Position numbers and translations under genes: made by a program. From Caryophanales bacterium UBA7278 (GTDB lineage: Bacteria; Bacillota_I; Bacilli_A; RFN20; CAG-826): 37,762 bases of DNA. Under the pieces are notes generated by a model. The model saw nothing but the letters and a program-made list of their open reading frames with translations, did not search any database and was not told where the DNA came from. This document shows, one piece after another, positions 1 through 7,160 of this stretch (the stretch's first letter is position 1; each line of letters begins with the position of its first letter). The stretch is taken from positions 20,669-58,430 of the forward strand of contig DKRQ01000002.1 in NCBI GenBank assembly GCA_002472275.1. Reading direction: 5' to 3'.

Positions 1-534
1 GCCTCCGCAATGGGGGCAGGTCTCGATGTCCGAGGGGCTTTCGGCCCCGGTCCCCTGGCAATGGGGGCAAGGCTCGTCGTAGGTGACGGGGATGGAGACC
101 TTGGTGCCGTTTACCGCGTCCATGAAGGAGATGCGGATCCTAGTGAGGCTATTGTCGCCCTTTTGGGGTCCCTGCGCGGTTTGCCTTTGCCTGGCTCCTC
201 CCCCGAAGAAAGAAGAGAAGATGTCGCTTAGGTCGATGTCGCCGAATCCCTGCGAGGAGAATCCCCCGCCGAAGGGGTTGCCGGCGCCACCGGTCGAACC
301 GCCTTGTTCGAAGGCGGCAAAGCCGAATTGGTCGTAAGCCTTCCTCTTGTTGTCGTCATAGAGGATGTCATAGGCCTCCTGGACCTCTTTAAATTTGTCA
401 GCGGCGTCCGGTTCGTGGTTGACGTCCGGGTGGTATTTTTTGGCCAGCTTTCGATAGGCCGATTTGATTTCGTCCTTGGTGGCGCTTTTGCTAAGGCCAA
501 GGACCTCATAGAGGTCGCGTTTGTTGCTTGCCAT
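1..534 (-). CDS. dnaJ: Chaperone protein DnaJ (3' end beyond the window)
   Basis: Hsp40 co-chaperone that delivers unfolded clients to DnaK and stimulates its ATPase in the cytoplasm. The 178 visible codons hold the J domain (residues 1-70) with the HPD tripeptide at 35-37, a Gly/Phe-rich linker (about 76-120) and the start of the zinc-finger domain, with CPHCQGTG followed by CPHCGG. The remainder, about half of a typical 370-380 residue DnaJ, lies beyond position 1. The start ATG at 532-534 is preceded by a strong Shine-Dalgarno sequence (AAAGGAGG). It is the last visible gene of the hrcA-grpE-dnaK-dnaJ operon, 70 bases after dnaK. The reading frame is open to the window edge, with no sign of disruption. 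Confidence 0.97.
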   Translation of the reverse strand, partial: MASNKRDLYEVLGLSKSATKDEIKSAYRKLAKKYHPDVNHEPDAADKFKEVQEAYDILYDDNKRKAYDQFGFAAFEQGGSTGGAGNPFGGGFSSQGFGDIDLSDIFSSFFGGGARQRQTAQGPQKGDNSLTRIRISFMDAVNGTKVSIPVTYDEPCPHCQGTGAESPSDIETCPHCGG

Positions 535-562
535 GGGTACCTCCTTTCTTTAAGCAAGAAGC

Positions 563-588
563 AGCGCCGCCTTTTTGGGGGCGACGCT
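563..588 (-). other. Stem-loop between dnaK and dnaJ
   Basis: In the minus-strand RNA the arms AGCGTCGCC and GGCGGCGCT pair over 9 positions (one G-U) around an 8-base loop. No U-tract follows, so it is unlikely to be an ordinary terminator. It lies in the 70-base gap between dnaK and dnaJ, and could set relative mRNA levels by processing or 3'-end protection. That role is inference. Confidence 0.5.
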
Positions 589-604
589 CCTTCGGATTTT
601 TTGG

Positions 605-2428
605 TTACTTGTTGTCGGTGAAGTCCGCGTCGACGACGTCGTCGGCCGTCTCGTTGCCTTCCTTAGGCTGCTCGGGGGCGGGTCCGCCTTGCGGGGCGCT
701 TTGCTGCGCGGATGCGGCCCGGGCCGCGTCTTCCAAACGTCCGACGATTTCGCGGAGTTTCTCGATGTCGTCGGCCTGGATCGCGCCTTGGGCCTCGTCG
801 CGGAGCTTGGTGAGCTGCTCCTTCTGGGCCGCGTCGATCTTGTCGCCCTGCTCGGAGAGGGTGCGGTTGATCTCGTCGACGTAGGTCTGGGCCTTGTTCT
901 TGACCTCGATGTCGCCTTTCCTCTTCTCGTCGGCGGCCTTGTTCTCCTCCGCTTCGCGGATCATCCTGTCGATGTCCTCTTTGGAGAGGCCGTTGCTGCC
1001 GGAGATGGTGATGTCGGCGGCCTGCTGGGTGTCTAGGTCCTTCGCGGAGACCTTGACGATGCCGTTGACGTCGATGTTGAAGGTGACCTCGATCCTAGGC
1101 TGGCCTTTCCTGGCTGGTTTGATGCCGGAGAGGGTGAAGTGGCCGAGGAGCTTATTGTCGTGGGCCATCTGACGCTCGCCCTGATAGACCATGATCTCGA
1201 CGGCGGGCTGATTGTCCTCCGCGGTGGAGAAGATCTGGCTCTTGGTGGTCGGGATGGTCGTGTTTCTAGGAATGAGCGGGGTCATGATGCCGCCGAGGGT
1301 CTCGATGCCGAGGGTGAGCGGGGTGACGTCGAGCAAGACGACGTCTTTGACGTCACCGGCGATGACCGCGCCTTGGATGGCGGCGCCGATGGAGACGGCT
1401 TCGTCGGGGTTGATGGAGAGGTTGATGTTCCTGCCGGTCACGTTCTTGACGAGTTCCTGGACGGCGGGCATACGGGTGGAGCCGCCGATCATGAGGATGT
1501 CGCCAAGGTCGCTATAGGAGAGGCCGGAGTCCCTGAGGGCCTTTTCCATCGGGCCTTTGCAGCGTTCCAAGAGGGAACGGGTCAAATCCTGGAATTTGGC
1601 CCTGGTGAGGGTGGTCTCGAAGTTGATAGGACCGTTGGGGCCCATGCCGATGAAGGGAAGGGAGATCGTCGCTTCCAAGGAGGAAGAGAGTTCGATCTTG
1701 GCCTTTTCGGCCGCTTCGATGAAGCGCTGACGGGCCATCTTGTCGGTGAGGTCGGAACCGGTCTCGATCTTGATCTGGGCCTGGATCCAATCCGCGATCA
1801 CGTGGTCCCAGTCGTCGCCACCGAGGTTGGTGTCGCCTGAGGTGGAGAGGACCTCGAAGGTGCCGTCGCCGATGTCGAGGATCGAGACGTCGAGGGTGCC
1901 GCCGCCTAAGTCGAAGACGAGGACCTTCTCGGATTTGTCGGATTCTAGGCCATAGGCCAAGCAGGCCGCGGTCGGCTCGTTGATGATACGGACGACCTCG
2001 AGTCCGGCGATCGTGCCGGCGTCCTTGGTGGCCTGACGCTGCGCGTCATTGAAGTAGGCCGGGACGGTGATGACCGCCTTGGAGACGGGCTGGCCGATGT
2101 TCTTCTCGGCGTAGGATTTCATATAGGCTAGGACCTTGGCCGAGATTTCCTGCGGGGTGAAGTCCTTGTTGATGGATCCGACGTGGAATTTCTCGGAGGT
2201 GCCCATCTTCCTCTTGGCGGAGGAGATGGTGTCGGGGTTGGTGACGGCCTGACGCTTGGCGGCGTTGCCGACGATTTCCTCACCGCTGCCCTTGAAGGCG
2301 ACGACGGACGGGGTGGTGTTCGGGCCCTCCGGGTTAGGGATGACCTTGACCTTGCCGTCGGCCTGACGGTAGCTGATGACGGAGTTGGTGGTACCTAAGT
2401 CGATACCGACGATGATTTCTTTTGCCAT
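605..2428 (-). CDS. dnaK: Chaperone protein DnaK (Hsp70)
   Basis: ATP-dependent Hsp70 chaperone that binds and releases unfolded polypeptides in a cycle with DnaJ and GrpE. It has 607 residues, the usual length for Bacillota DnaK. The N-terminal ATPase domain begins with the phosphate-binding signature GIDLGTTNS (8-16), and further signatures FDLGGGTLDVS and IGGSTRMPAVQ are present. The substrate-binding domain follows (VTPLTLGIETLGG region), then a helical lid and an acidic C-terminal tail rich in Q, P, E and D. The start ATG has an AAGGAG sequence 5' of it in a short AT-rich gap. It is 18 bases after grpE, inside the CIRCE-controlled heat-shock operon. Confidence 0.99.
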   Translation of the reverse strand: MAKEIIVGIDLGTTNSVISYRQADGKVKVIPNPEGPNTTPSVVAFKGSGEEIVGNAAKRQAVTNPDTISSAKRKMGTSEKFHVGSINKDFTPQEISAKVLAYMKSYAEKNIGQPVSKAVITVPAYFNDAQRQATKDAGTIAGLEVVRIINEPTAACLAYGLESDKSEKVLVFDLGGGTLDVSILDIGDGTFEVLSTSGDTNLGGDDWDHVIADWIQAQIKIETGSDLTDKMARQRFIEAAEKAKIELSSSLEATISLPFIGMGPNGPINFETTLTRAKFQDLTRSLLERCKGPMEKALRDSGLSYSDLGDILMIGGSTRMPAVQELVKNVTGRNINLSINPDEAVSIGAAIQGAVIAGDVKDVVLLDVTPLTLGIETLGGIMTPLIPRNTTIPTTKSQIFSTAEDNQPAVEIMVYQGERQMAHDNKLLGHFTLSGIKPARKGQPRIEVTFNIDVNGIVKVSAKDLDTQQAADITISGSNGLSKEDIDRMIREAEENKAADEKRKGDIEVKNKAQTYVDEINRTLSEQGDKIDAAQKEQLTKLRDEAQGAIQADDIEKLREIVGRLEDAARAASAQQSAPQGGPAPEQPKEGNETADDVVDADFTDNK

Positions 2429-2446
2429 AATTGTTTATCTCCTTTT

Positions 2447-3061
2447 TTATGCTTGGGGGGTCTCTTCAGCGGGGGCCTCCTCTTTCTTTTCTTCTTTCTT
2501 TTTGACGACGGACACCATCGCGGGGCGGATCAGCCTATCGTGGAGGCGGTAGCCTTTGGCGTAGACCTTGGCGATGGTCCCCTCCTGGTGTTCTTCGTCT
2601 GGTTCGACCGTGTCGACCGCGTGCATGTAGGACTCGTCGAATCCTTCCCCCACTTTCGGGGCGAGTTCGGTGAGGCCTTCGCTCACGAGGGCCGAGACGA
2701 TTTGGTTGTAGATGTAGGAGAAGCCGATTTGGTAGTTGGCGGCTTCCTTGGTGGGCGCGGGGTTATCTAGAGCCAGATGGAAGGCGTCTAGGGCCGGGAG
2801 GAGTTCGGTGAGGAACCCTTCCGCCCTGTAGCGGATCGCCCTCCTGTTATCTTCCTCAAGACCCTTCCTTAGGTTCTGCGTGTCCGCGTAGGCCTTGTAG
2901 TATTCGTTTTTCCAGTGGGCCACGTCGGATTCGGCTTTCTCTAGCCTTTCCTGGAGGGCGGCGTATTTCTTGTAAGGGACCTTTTTCCCTTTCGCCTCCT
3001 CCTCTTCTTCCTCGGTGGCTTTCTCTTCTTCTAGGCCGAGCTCTTCTTGTTGTTCGGACAT
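2447..3061 (-). CDS. grpE: Nucleotide exchange factor GrpE
   Basis: Accelerates ADP release from DnaK. The 204 residues comprise a very acidic N-terminal segment (about 1-25), a long helical dimerisation region (about 30-90) and a C-terminal beta domain ending in the conserved segment LHDRLIRPAMVSVV. A charged Lys/Glu tail follows. The start at 3061 lies inside the end of hrcA (31-base overlap) and is preceded by AAAGGAG about 10 bases upstream, so the two genes are probably translationally linked. It lies between hrcA and dnaK, the standard Bacillota order. Confidence 0.97.
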   Translation of the reverse strand: MSEQQEELGLEEEKATEEEEEEAKGKKVPYKKYAALQERLEKAESDVAHWKNEYYKAYADTQNLRKGLEEDNRRAIRYRAEGFLTELLPALDAFHLALDNPAPTKEAANYQIGFSYIYNQIVSALVSEGLTELAPKVGEGFDESYMHAVDTVEPDEEHQEGTIAKVYAKGYRLHDRLIRPAMVSVVKKKEEKKEEAPAEETPQA

Positions 3062-4089
3062 TCTTCTTGCTCTCCTTTCTGGCTGCCGAAGTACTCATCG
3101 AGGGTCTCCGACACGGTTTCGAGCATGGACATCGCTTTCTCGTAGTCCATGCGGGTGGGTCCTAATAGGGATATGGACGCGTTTTTGCCGCTAGGCATCT
3201 TGACCTCGGCGGTCAGGATCGTCATGTCGCTTAGGTCGTCCTGCCCGCCGATGCGGACGTTGACGTTGCCTTTCTCGGTGACGGTGGCCGCCTCCATGGC
3301 TTCCCTAAGGGCCTTAGGATCGTCTAGGAGCCCAAGCACCTTGCGGAGCTTCTTGGCGTCCTCGGCGAATTCGGGTTGGTCGAGGAGGTTTTCCTTTCCA
3401 TAGAGGTCCATCCTCGATTCGGCGAACTTCAGGAACGCGCCAAGCAAAGCTTGGTAGATGACGTCCTGCCCCACCATGTAGTCCTGAAGCAAGGGCTTCA
3501 TGGATTCCATCTTGGGAACGATGTCGACGATCGGGGTGCCCTTGAGTCGCTCGTTGAGGAGCTTCACGGCCTTCTCGATTTCCTCGAGGCTAGATTCCCC
3601 TTCGATCATGAACGTCTTGTTCTCGACGTAGCCTTGGTCGGTGACGAACACCGCGGTCGCGGCCTTGCCGGAGAGGGGGATGAACTGGACGGAGACGAGG
3701 CGTTCCTCGCTCACCTGGGGTCCTAGGACGACGGAGGCGAGGTTCGTCATCGAGGCGAGGATCTCGCACGATTCGCGGATGACCTCCTCCACCGATTTGC
3801 TCCTTTTCTCCAAGACGGATTGGAGGGCGTAACGGATCTTCTCGTCGGAGCGGTCCTGACGAAGGTGCTCGACGTAGTATTGGTAGCCTTTTTGGGATGG
3901 CACTCTGCCGGAGGATACGTGGGTCTTCTCGAGGTAGCCCTCCTTCTCGAGGGCGTTCATCTCGTTTCGGATCGTCGCGGACGACCAATCGAGGCCGTAT
4001 TCCTCAATGAGGGTATGGCTTCCGACGGGTTGGGCGGTCTTAATGAAGTGCTCGACGATGAGCTTCAGCATCTGCTCGCTACGGGTCAT
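3031..4089 (-). CDS. hrcA: Heat-inducible transcription repressor HrcA
   Basis: Repressor of class I heat-shock genes. It binds CIRCE operators and in known systems depends on GroEL for activity. It has 352 residues. An N-terminal winged helix (about 1-75) carries the typical MLKLIVEHF and SATIRNEM segments, followed by the GAF-like dimerisation region. A start 57 bases further upstream is in frame, but the ATG at 4089 has a near-perfect Shine-Dalgarno (AAAGGAGG, 6-bp spacing) and matches the normal family N-terminus. First gene of hrcA-grpE-dnaK-dnaJ. Two CIRCE elements sit directly upstream, so it almost certainly autoregulates the operon. Confidence 0.98.
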   Translation of the reverse strand: MTRSEQMLKLIVEHFIKTAQPVGSHTLIEEYGLDWSSATIRNEMNALEKEGYLEKTHVSSGRVPSQKGYQYYVEHLRQDRSDEKIRYALQSVLEKRSKSVEEVIRESCEILASMTNLASVVLGPQVSEERLVSVQFIPLSGKAATAVFVTDQGYVENKTFMIEGESSLEEIEKAVKLLNERLKGTPIVDIVPKMESMKPLLQDYMVGQDVIYQALLGAFLKFAESRMDLYGKENLLDQPEFAEDAKKLRKVLGLLDDPKALREAMEAATVTEKGNVNVRIGGQDDLSDMTILTAEVKMPSGKNASISLLGPTRMDYEKAMSMLETVSETLDEYFGSQKGEQEECPNNKKSSA

Positions 4090-4103
4090 GGTCGCCTCCT
4101 TTC

Positions 4104-4130
4104 TTGGCAGTCTTACTTTTTGAGTGCCAA
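4104..4130 (-). promoter_or_regulatory. CIRCE operator, promoter-distal copy
   Basis: The inverted repeat TTGGCAGTC-N9-GAGTGCCAA fits the CIRCE consensus (TTAGCACTC-N9-GAGTGCTAA) at 7/9 and 8/9 positions. It covers the predicted transcription start region and leader of hrcA. Confidence 0.85.
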
Positions 4131-4134
4131 CGAA

Positions 4135-4162
4135 AGTATATCCCACTCGTTAGCACTGTCAA
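4135..4162 (-). promoter_or_regulatory. SigA promoter of the hrcA operon
   Basis: On the minus strand, TTGACA (4157-4162), a 16-base spacer and TATACT (4135-4140). The predicted start is near 4128, giving a leader of about 40 bases with a strong Shine-Dalgarno. The -35 box lies inside one CIRCE and the start region inside the other. Confidence 0.85.
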
Positions 4163-4176
4163 CTCGTTTCTGCTAA
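4150..4176 (-). promoter_or_regulatory. CIRCE operator, overlapping the -35 box
   Basis: TTAGCACTG-N9-TTCTGCTAA, with half-sites matching the CIRCE consensus at 8/9 and 6/9. It overlaps the -35 box, so HrcA bound here would block RNA polymerase. It is weaker than the copy at 4104-4130 in its distal half-site. Confidence 0.7.
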
Positions 4177-4230
4177 AAAGACGTTTTTTTCGCAATTTTT
4201 TTCGCGTAATGCGCCCATGCATGAGACCAG

Positions 4231-4262
4231 GAGAAAGAAAAGACCTCGGTTTTGCCAAGGTC
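4231..4262 (-). terminator. Rho-independent terminator after the cstA-like gene
   Basis: The minus-strand RNA forms GACCTTGG / CCGAGGTC, an 8-bp stem with one G-U and the loop CAAAA, followed by TTTTCTTT. It lies 20 bases beyond the stop of the CstA-type gene and separates it from the hrcA promoter. Confidence 0.85.
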
Positions 4263-4281
4263 ATTTCGCTTTTTCGCTAGG

Positions 4282-5802
4282 TCAATTCGCCGCTTCGGGC
4301 GTTTCCTCTTTCTCTTCTTCAACGGGCGGTTCCTCGACGTAGAGGGGCTTTTTGCGGAAGAGGAAATAGAGGTAGAAGCCAACGGGGATGAGGGTGAGAC
4401 CCGCCCCGATTAAGCACGCCCACATATAGGGAACCCATCTTCCTAGGGCGATCCTAGGCTCGGCGAAGATGTAGGTGGCCACCACCATCGTGAGCAAAAT
4501 CGCGGGGATGCCGGTGATGAGGGATATCCACCGCTTCGGCCGTTTCTTAAGTAGATACGCGGTCGCGACCCATAGGGCGATAGCAGCAAGGACTTGATTG
4601 GACCAGGCGAACCACCGCCACAGGACGTTGAAGTTCTCTTCGTTCATGAAGTTCCAAAGGCTCAGGCCTATCACCAAGACGAATAGAGGCAGGGTCAATA
4701 TCAAGCGGTTCTTCAATTTCTTTTGGTCGAGGTGGATGGCTTCCCCCACGATCAAACGGCAACTTCTTAGCGCCGTGTCCCCGCTCGTGATTGGGCATAT
4801 GACGACGCCGATGATGGCTAGTACCGTGCCAACCGGGCCCAAAACGCCTTCCGAGATTTGCTTGACCGAGGCGGAATTGCCGCCGATGTCGGAAAGAGCG
4901 GCCCATCCCGCGGGGGTATCGACGCGGAAGAACGCCATGGCGGCCGCGGCCCAGATGAGGGCGATGACGCCTTCGGCGACCATCGCGCCGTAGAAGACCT
5001 GACGGCCCTCCTTTTCGCTTTTGATGCACTTGGCCATCATGGGGGATTGGGTGGCGTGGAAGCCGCTTACGGCCCCGCAGGCGACGGTTGTGAGCATGAA
5101 AGGCCACCAGGGAAGCCCGCCGTTAGCGGCCGAGAAGTCCCTGAGGTTTCCGATGAGCTCGATCATCGGGTAGGTTCCATGGTTGACCATGACCCCGACG
5201 ATGACCGCGACCGCCATGACGATCAGGATGATGCCGAAGACGGGGTAGATCTTGCCGATGACCTTGTCGATCGGGACGATGGCGCTTAGCAAATAGTAGG
5301 CCAGGATGATTACCATCCAGATCCAGGCGTGCACGTTGCCGCTAGTAAGGGTCTCTAATAGAGACGCCGGGGACACCACGAAGACCGCAGTGACGAGGAT
5401 CAGCAGGATGACCGAGAACACGCGCATCGCGATTTTGGCGACCTTGCCTAAGTAAATGCCCGACAAAGAGACGATTGAGGCCCCGTTATGGCGGGAGGAG
5501 ATCATTCCGCAGAAGAAATCGTGCACGGCGCCGCCCAAAATGCAGCCAAAGACGATCCAAAGGAAGACGATCGGGCCGAAAAGGGCGCCGCTGATCGCGC
5601 CGAAGATCGGTCCCGTGCCGGCGATGTTGAGCAGTTCGATGAGGAACGTCTTCCATTTGGGCATCGGGGTGATGTCGATGCCGTCAGGGTTCGCGATCGC
5701 GGGAGTCTTCCTCCCGTCGACCTTGAAGGCCCTTTCGGCGACGCGGCTATAAAGGAAATATCCCCCGATCAGCAAGGCGAGGGCGATGAAGAATGTGACC
5801 AT
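4282..5802 (-). CDS. cstA: CstA-family carbon starvation / peptide-pyruvate transporter
   Basis: Polytopic inner-membrane transporter of the CstA family. Characterised relatives import pyruvate or peptides during nutrient limitation; the substrate here is unknown. It has 506 residues with many hydrophobic segments. The family core is clear, with GTGPIFGAISGALFG and GGAVHDFFCGMISSRHNG near residues 65-110. It is the short CstA form, lacking the long C-terminal extension of the roughly 700-residue E. coli proteins. The tail is soluble and Glu-rich. The ATG at 5802 is preferred over an in-frame TTG at 5811. Neither has a real Shine-Dalgarno, and a -10 box ends 9 bases before the ATG. It is transcribed alone, with its own terminator. 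Confidence 0.9.
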   Translation of the reverse strand: MVTFFIALALLIGGYFLYSRVAERAFKVDGRKTPAIANPDGIDITPMPKWKTFLIELLNIAGTGPIFGAISGALFGPIVFLWIVFGCILGGAVHDFFCGMISSRHNGASIVSLSGIYLGKVAKIAMRVFSVILLILVTAVFVVSPASLLETLTSGNVHAWIWMVIILAYYLLSAIVPIDKVIGKIYPVFGIILIVMAVAVIVGVMVNHGTYPMIELIGNLRDFSAANGGLPWWPFMLTTVACGAVSGFHATQSPMMAKCIKSEKEGRQVFYGAMVAEGVIALIWAAAAMAFFRVDTPAGWAALSDIGGNSASVKQISEGVLGPVGTVLAIIGVVICPITSGDTALRSCRLIVGEAIHLDQKKLKNRLILTLPLFVLVIGLSLWNFMNEENFNVLWRWFAWSNQVLAAIALWVATAYLLKKRPKRWISLITGIPAILLTMVVATYIFAEPRIALGRWVPYMWACLIGAGLTLIPVGFYLYFLFRKKPLYVEEPPVEEEKEETPEAAN

Positions 5803-5811
5803 ACGCCCCAA

Positions 5812-5839
5812 ATATTAGCGTGGCCCGCGCCTTTTTCAA
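5812..5839 (-). promoter_or_regulatory. Promoter abutting the cstA-like start
   Basis: On the minus strand TTGAAA (5834-5839), a 16-base spacer and TAATAT (5812-5817), then 9 bases to the ATG. The predicted transcription start gives a leader of only about 3 bases. Confidence 0.65.
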
Positions 5840-5903
5840 CTTTTTTGCGCGGGAGCGCGCCAAGATTTGCGAAAGCGGGTAAGCAAAAGACAATTTAATC
5901 CTG

Positions 5904-5909
5904 TATGCT
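5904..5909 (+). promoter_or_regulatory. Possible -10 box for the gene at 5919
   Basis: TATGCT ends 9 bases before the ATG at 5919. No convincing -35 box stands at 16-18 bases. The same hexamer is used in front of the plsC-like gene at 34092-34097. Weak evidence by itself. Confidence 0.35.
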
Positions 5910-5918
5910 GATAGGGTT

Positions 5919-6869
5919 ATGGAAAACGAAGAGAAACCGATAAAGAAAAAGCGGCACCCATTCCGCACCCTTTTCCAAACGGAAAGGGACGGTTTCAAGG
6001 CCTATTTCGTCAACGCCAAGTACGTCCTGGTCCCGGTCGTCGTCTTCGCGATCGCCGTCACCGCCTTCTTCGCACTCCGCTTCCTGGGCCTATACATCTC
6101 CGAGAACGATTTCGCGAACCAAGCCAATGCCGCCCTAGAGGCATCGGGCGAGGCAACGAGGGTCCCCACCCCCACCTTCGCCTACCTTTGGACCAAGACC
6201 TTCGAGGGATTGACGATCGACGCCGACCTCAACCAGATGGTCACCACGATGGGCTTGTCCGATGGCGGCCTTAAGGACTCCCTCGTGGAACAGATCAAGC
6301 ACTCGGTCGCCGCCAATAACGTCTGCAGCTTCCTCGGTCTTAGCATTTTGCTGATTTCCCTTTTCCTTGCTAGCGCCATGTGCGGCAAGAAGATCAAAAA
6401 GGCCAATAACGTCACCTACGGCCTCAAATACACGATCATCTCGCTCATTTTGAAGGTCGTGGTCTTCTCCGCCCTCCTCACGGGTCTTACCTACCTTTTC
6501 AATTACCTCCCTTGGGCCTCCGCCATCGTCTCCATCGTTCTCATCCCCTTCTTCCAGTCTCTCTTCGCCCTTTGGAGGGCATATATGGTTCAGATGGGGC
6601 TTAAGAAAACGCTAGGAATGTTCCGCACGATCACCCCCGCCGACGCCTTCATGTTCCTTCTGCTTACCTGGGGCATCTATCTGATTTTCGGCACCGTGTT
6701 CGTCGTGCTTATGTCCGTGCTGCCCAAAAACATCTTTCTCATCCTTTCCTTCGCCTTGCCCCTATTCGTCTACACCTCCTGTTTCCTCGACGTCTACGCC
6801 GAAATCTACATCCTCAAAAAGGGCCAACTCCAGAAAAAAGACGAGGCCCCTCAAGAGGGAAACGCCTAA
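5919..6869 (+). CDS. Multi-pass membrane protein of unknown function
   Basis: 316 residues; no family recognised. A short basic cytoplasmic N-terminus (KKKR near 10) precedes a first membrane segment at about 35-58. An extracytoplasmic loop of about 75 residues follows, then about five further hydrophobic segments between 135 and 295, and a charged Lys/Glu tail. The layout resembles uncharacterised integral membrane proteins of the DUF624/YesL type, but I see no diagnostic motif. The start has no Shine-Dalgarno beyond a weak AGGG two bases away. It lies divergent from the CstA-type transporter and upstream of a hairpin at 6898-6911. Confidence 0.8.
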   Translation: MENEEKPIKKKRHPFRTLFQTERDGFKAYFVNAKYVLVPVVVFAIAVTAFFALRFLGLYISENDFANQANAALEASGEATRVPTPTFAYLWTKTFEGLTIDADLNQMVTTMGLSDGGLKDSLVEQIKHSVAANNVCSFLGLSILLISLFLASAMCGKKIKKANNVTYGLKYTIISLILKVVVFSALLTGLTYLFNYLPWASAIVSIVLIPFFQSLFALWRAYMVQMGLKKTLGMFRTITPADAFMFLLLTWGIYLIFGTVFVVLMSVLPKNIFLILSFALPLFVYTSCFLDVYAEIYILKKGQLQKKDEAPQEGNA

Positions 6870-6897
6870 AGGAAAAGCTTACAATTCCTCGCATTAT

Positions 6898-6920
6898 GCG
6901 CGCGTGCGCGCGACCTTTTT
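6898..6920 (+). terminator. Probable terminator after the membrane-protein gene
   Basis: GCGCG-CGTG-CGCGC forms a GC-rich hairpin, followed after ACC by TTTTT. It lies 29 bases past the stop codon at 6869. Confidence 0.6.
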
Positions 6921-6921
6921 A

Positions 6922-6930
6922 TGATAGAAT
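6922..6930 (+). promoter_or_regulatory. Extended -10 promoter for the 69-residue protein gene
   Basis: TGATAGAAT is an extended -10 element (TGn plus TAGAAT, hexamer at 6925-6930). No good -35 box is visible upstream, because the terminator hairpin occupies that space. The predicted start falls near 6937, inside the Shine-Dalgarno hairpin. Confidence 0.45.
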
Positions 6931-6931
6931 A

Positions 6932-6946
6932 TCCTCCTAAGGAGGA
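6932..6946 (+). promoter_or_regulatory. Self-complementary ribosome-binding site
   Basis: TCCTCC-TAA-GGAGGA is a perfect 6-bp inverted repeat whose right arm is the Shine-Dalgarno sequence (AAGGAGGAGG reading on) of the ATG at 6951. If transcribed in full it would mask the ribosome-binding site. If transcription starts near 6937 the left arm is mostly absent. Confidence 0.5.
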
Positions 6947-6950
6947 GGCA

Positions 6951-7160
6951 ATGAAGAAGAATCTAAAAAGAGCCGTGGCGGCCCTTGTGGAAGCCGGTGG
7001 CGAGGAGTTCGCCGCCAAGGCCATCGCGGGCGTCGTGGCCGCCCTGGTGACCATGATGGAAGACGTCGACGTCCCCTACCTCGACGTCAGGAGCCTCAAG
7101 ATCATCGTCAACGGGATCTACGAGGCCGAGGCGATCGAAAAGGAAGGCGTCCCGGCCTAA
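6951..7160 (+). CDS. Small hypothetical protein, 69 residues
   Basis: Not recognised. It is an Ala/Val/Glu-rich, mostly helical sequence with an N-terminal KKNLKR stretch, a mildly hydrophobic middle (about 25-38, too polar for a confident membrane helix) and an acidic C-terminus. The ATG at 6951 is chosen because it has one of the strongest Shine-Dalgarno sequences in the window; an ATG at 6921 is in frame but sits inside the -10 box. Codon use is strongly coding-like (many GCC and GTC third-position C). It converges on hemW, and the two stop codons overlap (TAA at 7158-7160 against TAG at 7157-7159 on the other strand). Confidence 0.7.
   Translation: MKKNLKRAVAALVEAGGEEFAAKAIAGVVAALVTMMEDVDVPYLDVRSLKIIVNGIYEAEAIEKEGVPA

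Noticed and set aside
1139..1840. Long plus-strand open frame of 233 codons opposite dnaK
   Set aside because: Antisense shadow of dnaK caused by high GC; Asp/Gly/Val-rich translation with no family likeness and no start signals.
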